Shown piece by piece: positions 1 to 12,179 of a DNA stretch of 64,000 bases. The first letter of the stretch is position 1, and every line of letters begins with the position of its first letter. The DNA lies in NCBI RefSeq assembly GCF_003265705.1, contig NW_020312817.1:50691589-50755588 (forward strand), written 5' to 3'. The position numbers and the translations under genes are program-made. The notes beneath the pieces were generated by a model that saw only the letters and a program-made list of their open reading frames with translations, was not told the DNA's origin and made no database searches. The stretch is from Callorhinus ursinus (taxonomy: Eukaryota; Chordata; Mammalia; Carnivora; Otariidae).

Positions 1-439
1 AAATGCCAGCCTCATCTTCCCTTTGCCGGGAAATGACTTCTTCCTGCGCTGTCCGCAGCAGGCCCTTACATTAAATGTCACCGCTTATTTCATCACCAGG
101 AAAAAAAAATCTCTGCATTCACCAGGGGGTCCGCTCCTCAGGATGTCTGGGCAGTCTTTGGGAGAAGGTCTTCTGTCCATACATCTGACCCACCGCATCT
201 GCTTGCTCCCTTCATCCCCAGGCATTGATTTCCCCTTCCCGGCTCCTCGCTTGGTGTTCAAGCCGCCTGGCTTGCCTTGTCTGGGAGGTAGCCATGGCTG
301 TGTGTCCAAGCCCCAAGGGTTAGTCCTGACCCCCTCCACCCCTCATCCCCTGTGGTTAGAGGACAGCAGCGTGCACCTGTATCAGCTGGGCCTCATGACA
401 TGCGTTCCTTCCATCCAGGTCAGTGGTAATGTGGCGTCC

Positions 440-825
440 ACAGCCCTGAGGCTCCTTGGTCCCTTCCTTGACCTTTGCACACGTGCCCTGTTTGTCTGGA
501 ATCCTTGCTCTTCCCATTTCCTCAGCCCCATCTTCTGCCTTCTCTTGACTGCCAGGCCTTTGTTTCTCAGCTCAGACACCACCTCCTCCAAGAAGCCCTC
601 CCTGGTAGCCCCAGTTAGGGTTAGACCACAGCACCCTGTGTGTGCCTGTGTGTAACCCAGAACTGCCCATTTTGTTCCGGAGTTTGCCTCCTTCATCAGA
701 CTGTGAGCTCCCCAAGACAGGGACTGGCTGTCATTCATCCCCAGCCCCCAGGCTCACCCTGTGCTTGAAACACAGTGTTCAGTGTGGGTTTGTTCAGTGA
801 TGAAATGAGTGCTTGGGCAGAAACG
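440..825 (+). repeat. L2 LINE 3'-end fragment
   Basis: The text resembles the L2 3' region in sense orientation: a cctcctccaagaagccctcc block, then tgtgagctccccaagacagggac and finally a ttcagtgatgaaatgagtg-like tail. It is highly diverged, as expected for this ancient family. Boundaries are approximate. Confidence 0.6.
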
Positions 826-2657
826 CTTTGAAATTGGGTACTCATCGTGAAACCCCACCATGATGACATTGGTGGCCACATTCTATGGCTGCTTGGACAT
901 TCATTCTGGGGTTTTTTTTTTTTTTCATTAAAAACATTTTTTTTTTGACTGTTCTATTTTCTTATGTAAGTTTTCTCTAACACCATCATTCACACTTTCA
1001 GTTGGCAAGCCTAGGGTGGATGACCAATGAGCGACTTTACCAGGTCATCCAGGTCACATTCTCCAACCTTTCTGGGTTGGATCTGGAAGGATCGGTGGGC
1101 TGGGCTGGGTGTTGTAAGCATCAGCAGCCCTAGAGCTGACATGGACCCCAGGTATGGGGTCCGGGCCCATGGTGTCAGGGCCCAAGAGCACGTGGGTAGG
1201 AAGGCCACGTTAGCCAGAGGGGAGTCTCTAGTGGTGTGTCCTAGGGCTCTGTCTTCAGTCTTGTCCCTTTCCGTTAGAACTGCACTGGTCACATTCAAGG
1301 AACAGGCACAGCAACTTGGCAGTGATTGTGAATTCGTGGGCAAGAGGTGCAGGATCTAAGATTGCAAGTTTTGATGTAAGGCTTGCTGTTCAAAAAAAAA
1401 TGTAGCTACACAAGTGTAGGCTTGCCCGAGACCTGACTTGGCCAGAGTGCTTAGGATGAAGATCCAGGGATTTTGTGGGCTGTGTGCTCAGAATAGGTCT
1501 GCAGTGTGGTGTACGGCTCTGAGGAGGCTCACTCTGACTTCAGCTGTATTACTAGAAACAGAGACCCCAGAACAAAGGAGTCTGTTTAGTTCTGGACTCC
1601 ACCCCTCAAGAGATGCTCCACACATAAGTAGGAGCCCAGCAGTAGCAGCAGGATCTTCTGAAAAACTGACAGCCTGTTATTGCAGTGAGCTGCCTGACCC
1701 CCCAGTTAGGGAAGCATCCAAGTAGCAGCCTGGTCCAAAAAGCTGCGAGGGGCACTCCCGTGTGATCAAGTCACCTGTTCCTAGGCACCTGTTCCAGGCC
1801 CAGGACCTGGCATACAGTAGGCGCTCAGTGAATGTTTATTGAATGAATGGCCTTCCGGGTCAGAGATTTTATAATGACCGAAATCCAGATAGCAGACAAA
1901 TCCAGAAGCAGAGAAGGTGGGAAGCCCAAGGCAGGGGACGGGGTTATAAATGCAGGAAGAATAGGGGGGCCGGGATGGGCCGGGCCTGTGGGGGAAGGGC
2001 CAGGGCAGAGGGCCACTGGGGCCTTGGGCGTTAGCTTGGAGTTGGAGCTTTATCCTATGGTTAATAGGGAACCGCTGAATTTTAAGCTCGGGAGCAGCTG
2101 TGATAAAAGGGAGTTTTCCAGAAGATGAATGTGTTAGCAGGAATCTTTTATGAAGAGATCCTGAACTTCAGAGTCAGCCTACACCTAAATTTACTGGCTG
2201 ATTTTTCAGTCCCGAAATTACCAGTCCTGAGTTTGTGACACTTTAGTATGGGTTGTGAAACTCTCCCAATTCTCAAGCTATTTAAAAGAAAATCTGTGTC
2301 ATACACCACTGCCTTTTGGGTGGAGTATTAGGGAATATCATGACATCACGCAAATGTTAGGGTGCACGTCCCTATTTGATAATCATCCTCCTCTAAAGGC
2401 AGGGCTGGGGCTGTATTCCGGTGTGACTCACGTGAGTGTGTGTGTATGTGTGTTTCAGGTGGTGATGTCCCCCCATGTCCACTTGTAAATACATCGACTG
2501 TGTCTGGCAGGGACATGAGAGCCTGGCTAGAGTGGTTGCCTCTGGAGAGGGTGTGGGGGAAGCTAAGGGTCAAAGGTTGGAAGGAGACTGGTTTTATTAT
2601 TTACCCTTCTACACAATTTGAATTATTTACTGTGTGCACATACAACCCACAAAATAG

Positions 2658-2680
2658 GAGAGAGAGAGAGAGAGAGAAAG
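2658..2680. repeat. (GA)n microsatellite
   Basis: An uninterrupted GA dinucleotide run of about ten units. It closes an old repeat-like block (about 2500-2657) that resembles a diverged interspersed element I cannot name. Confidence 0.8.
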
Positions 2681-3070
2681 ATAGGAAGTAGAGAACTACT
2701 TTGCGGAGAACTTTGTCCAGTGTCACTCAGGATCCAAGATGGGAGCTTGTCTCCTGGTTGCCATTGGAATGTTTTTTTGTTTTAATAAAAATGGTTCTAT
2801 TTTTTTCTCCTGATAATACGGTTGTTTTCTAAAGTAACAATCCTACTTTGCTCTCCAGGGTAAGTCTGTGTATATCCCTCCAAATTTGAGTAAACATCTA
2901 AAAATGTAGCAATCTCTATTTATTGTATCTCTACATAACATAAATATGCCTATATAAATAGATATTTAATGTAAGTGAGATCATACCATGTGTACTGTTC
3001 TGTAAACTGGATTTTAACCTCAATAAGTTTTAGATGCCTTTATAGGGCTGTCCTAAAATTTCAATGTATC

Positions 3071-3268
3071 TTTTTTTTTAAAGATTTTATTTATTTATTT
3101 GATAGAGAGAGACACAGCGAGAGAGGGAACACAAGCAGGGGGAGTGGGAGAGGGAGAAGCAGGCTTCCCGCGGAGCAGGGAGCCCGATGTGGGGCTCGAT
3201 CCCAGGACCCTGGGACCATGACCTGAGCTGAAGGCAGACGCTCAACGACTGAGCCACCCAGGTGCCCC
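3071..3268 (-). mobile_element. SINEC (carnivore tRNA-derived SINE), reverse orientation
   Basis: The plus strand starts with a T run followed by the reverse complement of the AATAAA-rich tail, then a GA-rich stretch (complement of the CT-rich region). It ends with gagccacccaggtgcccc, the reverse complement of the SINEC 5' end. Near-identical flanks (aaatttcaatgtat before and aaatcttaatgtat after) are a plausible ~14-bp target-site duplication. It is full length and inserted in an older L1M. This element class is diagnostic of Carnivora. Confidence 0.93.
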
Positions 3269-3746
3269 AAATCTTAATGTATTCTAAGAACTGCAATAGT
3301 ACCATACTACACAACCTTGTATGTGTGTCCCTGTGCACATAAGTAGGGGCTTCTCCAGGGTGGAGGTTTTCAAACAGCCCCCTAGGGGGGCTTTAAAAAA
3401 TGCAGAAATCTGGACGATCCCTCAGATTTCATTTCAGGTGTGCAGCCAGTGTTGAGGGTCACCAGTTGAGCCTTGGTACCTAGAAATGGAATGGCCACGT
3501 CAGAGGGCACATGGACATCTAGCTTTGCTAAGTATTGCCAAATGAGCATACTGGCTTTTTACTCCACCTGCAAGGGTTACATTTTGGTTTCCCCACATTT
3601 GGTGTTATCAATCTTGAAAAATTTTTGTCTATCTGAAATGGTTCTTTTCTCTTTTTAATTTGCATTTTTCCAATTCCCAGAATGGTTGAGAAATTTTTCT
3701 TAACTTTATTGGGCTTTTAGGTTTTCAAATAGAAAAGAGAGAAAAA

Positions 3747-3920
3747 GGGGGCACATGGGTGGCTCAGTCTGTTAAGCATCTGCCTTTGGCTCAGGTCATG
3801 ATCCCAGGGTCCTGGGATCAAGCCCTGCGTTGGGCTCCCTCTCCCTCTGCCTGCTGCTCCCCTTGCTTGTACTCTCTCTCTCTCTCTCTCTGTCAAATAA
3901 ATAAATAAAATCTTAAAAAA
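3747..3920 (+). mobile_element. SINEC (carnivore SINE), forward orientation
   Basis: Begins ggggcacatgggtggctcag (tRNA-like head), passes through ggtcatgatcccagggtcctggg with B-box-like sequence, a CT repeat and tcaaataaataaataaaatcttaaaaaa. A+G-rich sequence on both sides may be the target-site duplication. It lacks the ctgctcagcgggagcctgcttctc segment found in longer copies, so it is a slightly deleted copy. Confidence 0.93.
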
Positions 3921-3934
3921 GAGAGAGAGAGAAG

Positions 3935-4250
3935 GAGATCCCTATTTCATACCATACACAAAAATAAATTCCAGAGAGATTAAAGACCTAAATATGAAAA
4001 GTACAATGTTAAAGCTTCTAGAAGAAAATAGAGGTGAACACTGGGGAGGGGCAGAGTTTCTTGATGACACAAAAAGTGCATACCAGAGGGGAAAGGATTG
4101 CTTATTTGATGACATGTTACACCATATGCCAGAAGTCTCCATCAACAAAGTGAGAAAACGAGCCACACACTATTCGTAAACCACTTAACCAATGAGGATC
4201 AGTCTCCAACACATCGAAAGAACACCTGCAGATAGATTTTTCTCTAGATT
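3935..4250 (+). repeat. L1 LINE ORF2 C-terminal fragment, decayed
   Basis: One frame reads PYFIPYTKINSREIKDLN and then a leucine-glutamate-glutamate-asparagine motif, which corresponds to the conserved C-terminal part of L1 ORF2 in sense orientation. Frameshifts and stops follow, so it is non-functional. It directly abuts the tail of the SINEC at 3747-3920. Confidence 0.7.
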
Positions 4251-5439
4251 AAAAACTCTATCCTTGACTTTTAGTAAGATTGAGTTCATATTCATTGAAT
4301 TTTTACTATTTCTTTTAAGAATTCCTACTCGAATATTTTGGTGATTTTGATGACTGTACCTTTTTCTTAATAACTGTTAAAGCTCTTTATACATTTTATG
4401 AATGTTTTTGGCCAAAAGTACCAGACTCACACTGGCTTAAGTAAGAAATGAATGTATTACTTCACAAAGGTCAAGTGCCGAGTGAGGCACCCGGGGCCTT
4501 TCCTTCCACCTCTGTGGTCTGCCAGGGGCTTCAGCTGCAGACTGGCCCCTTTCATGTCCCAAAATGGCAGCAGCACCTCCAAGCACCACAAGCAGACCCA
4601 CCACCTGCGCAGACGTCTGCCTGCACCTGCTCCTTCAATGAGAGGAGACCTTTCCCAGAAGTCCCCTGCAGACATCCCTCGTTGGCTTGGGCTGGTCACA
4701 TGTCCCCTCCTCAGTCCATCACTGGCAAGGGAGGGATTTATTACAATTAGTTAAGACTCATCCTCTGGGGGTAGCATAGCTGTTGGGAGTCAGTCACCAT
4801 GACCCTCTGCTGATGAGTAGTAGCGACTCTTTGTCACATAAAATATATTTTCCCAGCTCCCCATGGCTTAAAATATGATTCACAGATTCAGATGCCATAT
4901 TTCTCAATGCTCAGATGCCTCAGTTAAAAGGGGCATCAATACAGTAGCCTTTCAGAAGGGGAGAGGACTGTATTTCCTGCTCACGCGAAGGAGTAAACAA
5001 GCCTTCACTACACATCCGATCTGAGCCACTTTCTTCAAGATCATGGAGTTTGAGTCTGAGTCCTGCTTACCTTTTCCACTTCTCTTTTGGACTTCGGTTG
5101 TTAAACACAGCATCACGGCCCACCACTGCTTTCTGTCACCCTGTTTCTAGTCTTGACCCTTTTGGCCCCTTTAAAACCAACAGTATAATTTCAAAGCATA
5201 TAAAAGAATTTGGGGTGTTTTTTTTTTGTCTGCATTTCCTACTTGGTTATATTTGTGGTTTCATTTTTTTTCTTCACCTGAAGGAAAAACTATTCCTGAA
5301 GTTAATCAGCTTCTTTAGGAAGTTTCCCACCTATAGCCACAGATACGTAGGAACCGTGAGAAGGTCATAGCAATCCCTGCTGGCTTTCAAATGTTTATGA
5401 TCTACTTTAGGAAGTTTGGCAATTTCTTTCACTTCTTAG

Positions 5440-5950
5440 ACAAGTAAAGCACGATTATATTCTCATTGTAAAAATTCAAACGGTATTTAGAAAAATAGGG
5501 TAAAAAAAGGTAGAAGTCTTTCAACAACCCCTAATTCCTAAATTTAGTTCCCTTCCCAAGGGGATCACTGCATGAGGTGTGAACCTTCCAAAACGTTACC
5601 TGTGGATTTATGGGCCCACAGTATGTGCCTCCCAGTTATGGGGTTTTACATGTAGTAAATCATCCTGTACATACTCAGTAGCTTTTTTCATATAAGTTTG
5701 TTTTGGAGATCTTCCCATGTGAGTCCCTAATGGTGGACATTTAGGTTGTTTCTAATTATTTGCTCTTACAAACAGTGCTATAATTAACATCCTTGTAAAT
5801 GTCTCTTTGTGCATATGGGCAAGCATTTCTTTAGGGTAGCTATCTATGGTTTGGCAATTTCTGCTGTCTTTAATTGCATTGCCTGGTATCTGGCAGACGA
5901 TCTCCTGCATGTACAATAACTTTTCATGTCCGTGCTCCATTATAGTGTAA
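5440..5950. repeat. L1M-type 3'-region fragment
   Basis: A+T-rich text with phrases common to old L1M/L1ME 3' regions: gttgtttctaattatttgctcttacaaacagtgctataattaacatcc, followed by tgtctctttgtgcatatgggcaagcatttcttta. Diverged and not coding. Confidence 0.55.
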
Positions 5951-8155
5951 GTTCTAAAAAGATGTTTTAGGCAACAATTAGGAATCTAAGTTTAAGTTCA
6001 GATTCTGTGCAGACTGCTCTGGGTAGCTGAGGTGACACTTGAATGAACCTCTACACGTGGCAAAGTTTACACATGCACAGGTTTCCTCTACCCCCACCCC
6101 GCCGTCCGTTGTTAGGCACATCATGACTTTTGAAACATTAAAATGTGGGGAAATGCATCTTAGAACCAAGGAGTGAAGATATTTTGTTTTCCCCAAAGGG
6201 ATAGCCCCATAACCCATCGCTTTGCTTTCGCGTTTGAATGGTCCTTTCCTGGGAGCTGATGTCACTGCTTTACCACAGACTCCTTTCCCCCTACGGGTGG
6301 GTGTGTTTCTGGACTCCTAACTCCGCCGGTCCGCACGTCGGTTCCTTTGGTGGATCAGGGGGCAAGCTCCCCCGCCGCCTTCTTCTTGAGGACTCTTTTT
6401 GCACATTTGCCTTTCTGTCTACTGCTCTTTCTTCTTCCCCACACTGTCCCTTTTACACGGGGTGCTTCATTAGCTGTTCACAATCTGCATGATTTTGCAT
6501 CACGATGGGTCTGATGTGAGAACATCTGCAGCAGTCAAGAGCATATTTTCCTCAGGACTTGACACTGAGCTTGCCATCAGTGTGAAGCGATCTCCCTCTC
6601 TCATCTTGTGACATCTCTCAGCATAGCTTCTCTAACATCAGTTGTGCCTGAATCTTGAATGGCGTCAATCCGAGTTGAAAATGTGCCAGCTTTCTTAACA
6701 TGATCACTAACAGACTGCTTAATTAACCTGCTGATACTGTCAATAATAGATCTTGCTGGTGTGCTAGAAAGGAGACCCATGGCCCACAGTTGGTCTCTCT
6801 TTCTCTCTCTCTTTTTCATTTGCTGAGGCTCTCAGTGCTCGTGACTTGGGAGCTGGACTTGCCAGGAGTGGGCTAGGAGGGACCAGGGAGGCTTGAAAGG
6901 AATATGGCAGAAATGAATGTTCTGGAGGAGATCATGGAAATGAAATCATGGAAACCATCTCATGTTCTCACTGCTCAAAGACAGGGATGGCTAGGAACCT
7001 GTGCATCCAGCAGGTGCTCAATAAAATGGACCACCAGTGTATACGGCCAACAGAAGATATTACAGGGCGTGTGCCGTTTGAGTAGGCAGGAAGAACTGGG
7101 GGCGTTCTGAGGGAGGGAGCTGGGGGGGAGTGCCATCATTTTAGGGTGGCTTTTAGGGTTCTTCTGTCTTTTTTTCCATCCAGGCAGCTTAGATGAGGAG
7201 AGGGCTTTCTCATGCCTAAATTGTCCTGGAGGGGCTGAGGGGAAGGACTCTGGGTTTTCACTTCTTTTCCTGCTGTGTGTTTCATCCCAAGTGGTTTTGT
7301 GTTTGAACCAAAGTCCTACTCTGTCTGCTGTGGCTACATTTTACATTTGGAAATTGCAGAGAGCAAGCAAGATGCCATCATGAGTCTGGGACTGGTGGAC
7401 CACCACCTCTAAATACTCTCTTCTTTGTCTCTTGCACCTGTGTGTGCACACACACACACATGTGCATGCAACACAGGGCGAGAGATGTTTCAGTTGTCCC
7501 TGGCTTCCCCTAACCTGGTGGGGGCTTGGGTGCAGAAGCTGACATTCCATGTGAGCTCAGCCAGTGACCAGAGATCCCATAGAGATGCTAAATGCAGCCC
7601 CTCCTTTTATATCCAGAGAAGCCTGGTAAGGGTGGATGCTTTGGGTTGCAGAATGAGCTGGTGACTCCTGACTTCAGGCAGATGCTCATCACCTGGACCA
7701 CATTCCTTTAGCTTTGCCTTTCCTGCAGCAGGGGTGCTGGTGTGGTGCTGGTGTGGCAGTGATGTAAGGGGTTCTCAGAGGGCAGAGATCAATGCCTTTC
7801 AGGGCAGAAAACCCCAATACCCTCTCCAGTGGTTTTGTTGGGTCTCCTGGGAACCAAGGGCCTGGCAGCCCCCGAGGTGTGAGGGATGCAGAGTGGTCCT
7901 GCCGCCACTAGAGGGCGAGGCACTAACACGCAGGCCAGGTGTCCACGACCCAAGGCCACTCTGGGGGCCCTTCTGGACCCTAAACCCTGGGCGGTTGGCG
8001 CCCAGGGCTGGCAGGAGCTCACCTCTGGGGATGAAGAGGGGGAGATTCAGAGCCAGGACTGTGACTCAAGCCCAGCTGACCCCAAATCCGGGCTCCCAAC
8101 CTCTCCTTTCTTACCTTAGCTTCGCCTTCCGCCTTCTGTCAGTCTCTGTGGAATA

Positions 8156-8348
8156 CAAGGGTTTCTCAACGTCAGCACTACTTACATTTTGGACCAGATA
8201 ATTCTTTGTGGTGGGGGCTGTGCCTTGTAGGTTGTTTAGCAGCACCTCTGGTCTCTCCACACTAGATGACAGTGGCCACCCCCCACCCACTCCCCCACGC
8301 CAGGTTGTGATCATCAAAAATGTCTCCAAACCTTGCCAGATGCCTCAC
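8156..8348 (+). mobile_element. MER20 hAT-Charlie DNA transposon (non-autonomous, fossil)
   Basis: Starts caagggtttctcaacgtcagcact and continues attttggaccagataattctttgtggtgggggctgt, tgtttagcagcacctctgg and aaaaatgtctccaaaccttgcc, which is the order of the MER20 consensus as I know it. The 3' inverted terminal repeat is eroded. Confidence 0.7.
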
Positions 8349-8829
8349 AAGCTCGCCCCTGGCTGTGTAAGGCAGGTGAGTGGCTGCTGTGAGGGCAGGA
8401 GGGATCCGGTGCCAAAGAGGTCTGCCTATGGCTACCACGGCGGCTGAGTGTCGTGTGGAAACACAAGAGCTACTCAAAGATGGCGTATGTGCTGTAAATA
8501 CATTTTAGCACTGTATTTGGTCTCCTGCTTTTCTTCTCCAAAGACTGCAGAGCGTCTTGGTCTTCCCCTCTGTTTATTCCACCTCTCTCTCCACTGTATT
8601 GAAATGGGAGACTGAGGCTCAGAGACCCCCAGGGTCTCAAGCCACCCCTCACCTGCAGCCCCCCGTCCCCCAGCTGCAGGCGCCCTCGCCGCCTGCACCC
8701 CAGCCTTGGCTCAGGCACCAGGAGCATCTGTGGCCCTCCTCCCACTCCACCTGCCCACTAGGCCCTGCAGCCCTGCAGCTCCCCAAACCCTAGTGCCCCC
8801 CCACTGGAGGGAGTGGGGAAGCAGCAGGT

Positions 8830-8965
8830 GTTGATGCTAATCAGCGTTCGCAGCCCAGAACTGCAGTCGCTCCCAGGCTCACACACTCCCCAAAATTAAA
8901 CACTCATTATACAAAATTAATTGACATTAATTAGCAAAAATTAAAACTTTAAACACAGCAAGGCG
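8830..8965. promoter_or_regulatory. Candidate conserved regulatory element rich in homeodomain sites
   Basis: An A+T-rich island inside G+C-rich intron. It holds ttaatt (8917-8922), TAATTA (8928-8933), attaaa repeats and an OCT/POU-like atgctaat near 8834, and it resembles no repeat I recognise. The clustering is visible in the sequence. Conservation and enhancer function are inferred. Confidence 0.4.
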
Positions 8966-9384
8966 CTTTTGGGGGAGGAGTGAAGCAGGCGGCCTCCACA
9001 TTTGTCACCCCCCCCACTCCCCACCCGCCCACCACCCTCAAGTCCCCCCACTTTTATCCTGGAGCAAGGTTGGAGGAGGTCGGGGGAGGTCAGCGCTGCA
9101 GCCACCCTGCCCCAGGCCCCGGGCCCAGTCCTGCCGGATCCAGGTGAGAGAAGCAGAGGGAGACTCCTGGGGCTAGCCACCAGCTGATGGATGGCCCCCC
9201 AAACTCTGGCATCCAGTGTTTAACTAAGGAGCCAGGATCTGTCATGATCTCATAGCCAAGGGAGGGAACCCAACCATCTGAAGTGAGACTGTAGAAGGTT
9301 GGCCTTTAGCTCTGCCTGAGCCCTCCCCCTGACCCCCATCCCCGAACCCTCCCATCTCCCAGGTACCCAAAGGGCTGGCTCTGT

Positions 9385-9500
9385 CCCACTTCACTGTGTG
9401 ACCTCAGATAAGTCACCCCCCTCCCCTGAGCCTCACTTTTCCATCCATATGATGAGGGGGCGGTGCTGGGTGAGCACTGAGGTTCCTGCCTGCTCTGGCA
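9385..9500 (+). repeat. MIR SINE fragment
   Basis: Contains the MIR core order: cactgtgtgacctcagataagtcac, then cctgagcctcacttttcca and a gatgaggggg stretch. Diverged. Confidence 0.6.
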
Positions 9501-10044
9501 CCTGCTGTCAGAGAAGCAAATCTCTGGGAACTTGAGTGGCTCTGAGGAGCAAAGGGCTGAATGTGAGGGGCTGCCGCCTCGGGAAAATGCCCAGAAAGGC
9601 AGCCCGAGGGACTGAGTTGCTGATGACGGAACATGGGGCACTGGCGGGGCGTCTTCAAGCCAGGGAGCCCTGGCAGATGGGCGTTCACTTCGCCTGCCTG
9701 CCAGGCCCAGCCCCCGGGGACAGGCAAGCAGCTCCCTTGATAACTGGTCGCTCTCTAGCTCCTGAACCCTGTCCCCTTCCTCCCTCACACTGGTTATTTT
9801 CCGCCTTTGCTCACCAGGTTCTCAAGGGCGCCCGAATCCTTCAGTAGGCTGGGGGGCAGATGGGCAGCAGAACCATACCTTCACCCACTGCGTCTGAACG
9901 CAGACTCGACGCTTGCTGCTGGGACCGTTGCTGCTAGAGGAGGCAGGGAGGCTTGGGTGCAGCCCAGTGGCTTTCTCCACCAGCTAGAACGGCATCCTCC
10001 CCTCATATTTGTGCCCCCTGATTCCCCCCCTCCCCTCTCTCCAG

Positions 10045-10160
10045 CCAGTGCCAACATCTGCAACGTGGTCCTGATGCGGTATGGGGAGCTGGAGGAAGGC
10101 ATCGATGTCCTGGATGGTGATGGCAACCTCGTGGGCTCCTCCAAGATTGCAGCCAGACAT
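10045..10160 (+). CDS. SFXN5: SFXN5 coding exon (residues ~209-247)
   Basis: Sideroflexin-5 is a multi-pass mitochondrial inner-membrane protein of the sideroflexin/tricarboxylate-carrier family. SFXN1 in this family transports serine, and citrate transport has been reported for SFXN5. This 116-bp exon reads [20 protein letters not shown], then [18 protein letters not shown], which matches my memory of human SFXN5 except for one residue (Gly for Ser at about 233). The acceptor is a pyrimidine tract ending ccag at 10041-10044. The first two bases (CC) complete an Ala codon begun in the previous exon (phase 1). The exon ends with CAT before a gtgggt donor (phase 0). The SANICN and LxxGI motifs are family signatures. 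The previous exon is outside the window. Confidence 0.96.
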
Positions 10161-12179
10161 GTGGGTCATCTGGGGGCTCAGGGGGCCAGTGGGGAGGCCA
10201 GCAGCTAGGAGAGGGGTTCATTCCTCAGGGGCTTCTGTGCACAGCGCCTTTGCTTTGTTTGTCCTCTGCTTCCGCCCTCCTTGCGCCACCCTGCCTCCCA
10301 TCTGCATGAGCCCTGGGCCTCCAGGTCTGGCCCCAGCCACACCTGTCCCTGCATAGTCCTCCCTTCTCTCCATCCCGCATCGCCACTGCAAGACATCCCA
10401 TCTCTTGTCCCAGCCCCTCAGGACCTGACTTCTCCGCTCTGTTAATTGGAAAGGGCAGAGGAGACGCCCAGAGCTTTCTTTCCCCCACCCCGGGACCTAG
10501 GGCACTGTTCCCTGGGCCTTCATGGCCTCTTGGGCCAGAGGAGGAAGCGTTGGAACGGGTGGCTTGCCATCCGGTGCTAATAGGCGCTTCTGCAGGTGCT
10601 ACTTCATGAGGGACCCCGTGTGGCTGAGGGGGGGTCTGGGGAAGAACGGCTTGCTGCAAGAAGGCCCCCTTTCACCTCTCATTTCATTGGCCTCGCCCGC
10701 TCCAGCAACCGTAATTTTTTTAGAAAATTCTAGTCCGTTGGCATATCTCCCCATGCTTTCCCAGCCTTTGCCCAAGTGGTGATGAGTGGCTTGTCCTTCT
10801 CTGGCCTCTGAGTGCTGGCATGGGGGGTCAGCCGTGATAGCTGAGCATTCACCGCTGCCCCAGCCACTGTCCATCATCGGCTCCCACGACGCGCCCCAAG
10901 CCTCACCTCCGTCAGCGAGGACTTCTCTGTAACCCCCTGCTGGGGGGAGCCAGCGCTCCCCACCCCACTGGTCTCAGAGAAAGTGGGTGCCCATCCAAGG
11001 CTTGTGAGGGGCTTGGGGACACCAGGGCCCGTGCTGTGTCTTCTGCTTCCTGTGCTGGCTCTGGGCACCCCCATCATTCCCACGCCTGTTTAGCAGACTG
11101 GAGGGACCTTCTCCCAGGCCTTCCAGAGTCTGATCATGAAGGACCCACGTTCCTGGGAGAAATTTTCAGCCCTGAACCTATCTATCCTTGAAGGTGATTC
11201 AGTCTCAATTTCCTACCCGATCCCAACCTCGCATCCAGCCCTAGTGTTGCCCCTGATGTGCTGAGAAGGAGGCCCATCATAGTAACTCTCCTTATGGTGC
11301 CAACAGCAGGGAACCCCAGGCTCTTTTGCAGCCCTGGGCTTCCCTCAGCTTGGCCGGGTCAGCCCCTTGCTGTCTAGGGGAAGGCTCTTGGCGGGGCCTG
11401 GGAGCTATGAGCCATTCCTCAAGCCTTCTCTGAGGGCCAGGAGCCCATGGACTGGAAGGAACTCCCCACAGTGACCATCAGAGTGCAGAACAGCCTCTGA
11501 GCTGTGCCTTCACCATGCTCCCACTCCCTAGGAATCCTGAGGGAGCTCCCAGAGCAAGGACCCAGGCAACCCCATATGGAGACACAGCAAACACTGAGCA
11601 GAAGCATTTCCTGCTTACAAAGCCGACCTCTTGTCACTAAGAAAGGCTCTCATCCAGAGCCAGGAGATGCAAGATCTTCTAAATCGTTGTCTTTAAGGGG
11701 TGTCAAAAAGGAAAAAAAAAAAAAGTAAATCCCAGAATCTCCGTCTTCCTTCAGCACCAAGAGCCTCACGCGGCTCAGCAGGCCCCAGCTGTTTGCTCCG
11801 GTCCTCCCAGAGCCTGCTTTGTTTTTAGAGCATCTCAAGTCCTCCATATGCTTCCTCCCCAGACCCCGCGCCCGCCACCCAGGCACGTCCCTGGGCACAG
11901 GCCCCTTCCTGGGGCCGCTTCTGTGTTGCCACCCCTCCCCCACACGTGGCAGGTGACAGGGATCTGCTCTTTTCAAATCTGTGTGGTGGGAAGATGGGGG
12001 TGGCTTTTTTCTGGTGTTTGGAATAAGGCTTCATGAGCAATTCCATGAATTAATTCCATTCCGCCAGATGTGCTTAGCAGCAGTACGCACACCTAGGGGC
12101 TCCAGAGAGGGGTTCACTGCCAGGTGGCTGCCCCCCACCCTGGGAGCTCTGCTCATCACAGCCTCTGCTTGCCCCTCAG

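Larger units (their letters stand above)
2780..4440. repeat. L1M-type LINE 3' region, interrupted by later insertions
   Basis: Segments 2780-3070, 3269-3345, 3478-3715 and 4250-4440 together follow the A+T-rich 3' region typical of old L1M/L1ME elements: tagaaatggaatggc, attgccaaatgagc, gtgttatcaatcttg and ctctttatacattttatg-like phrases in the expected order. The element is split by a reverse-oriented SINEC (3071-3268), a possible MER5-like piece (about 3345-3475) and a second SINEC plus L1 segment (3747-4250). Sub-family is not assigned. Confidence 0.55.
1..10044 (+). other. SFXN5: SFXN5 intron (3' part of the intron before the exon at 10045)
   Basis: No coding exon of SFXN5 or any other gene is recognisable here. 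By elimination it is the 3' portion of the intron that ends at the AG at 10043-10044. It holds an L2 fragment (~440-825), an old L1M block with nested SINEs (2.8-4.4 kb), another L1M piece (5.4-5.95 kb), a MER20 (8.16-8.35 kb), a candidate regulatory block (8.83-8.97 kb) and a MIR (9.39-9.5 kb). The stretch 6.0-8.1 kb is unremarkable apart from short CA and GA runs. Confidence 0.75.
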
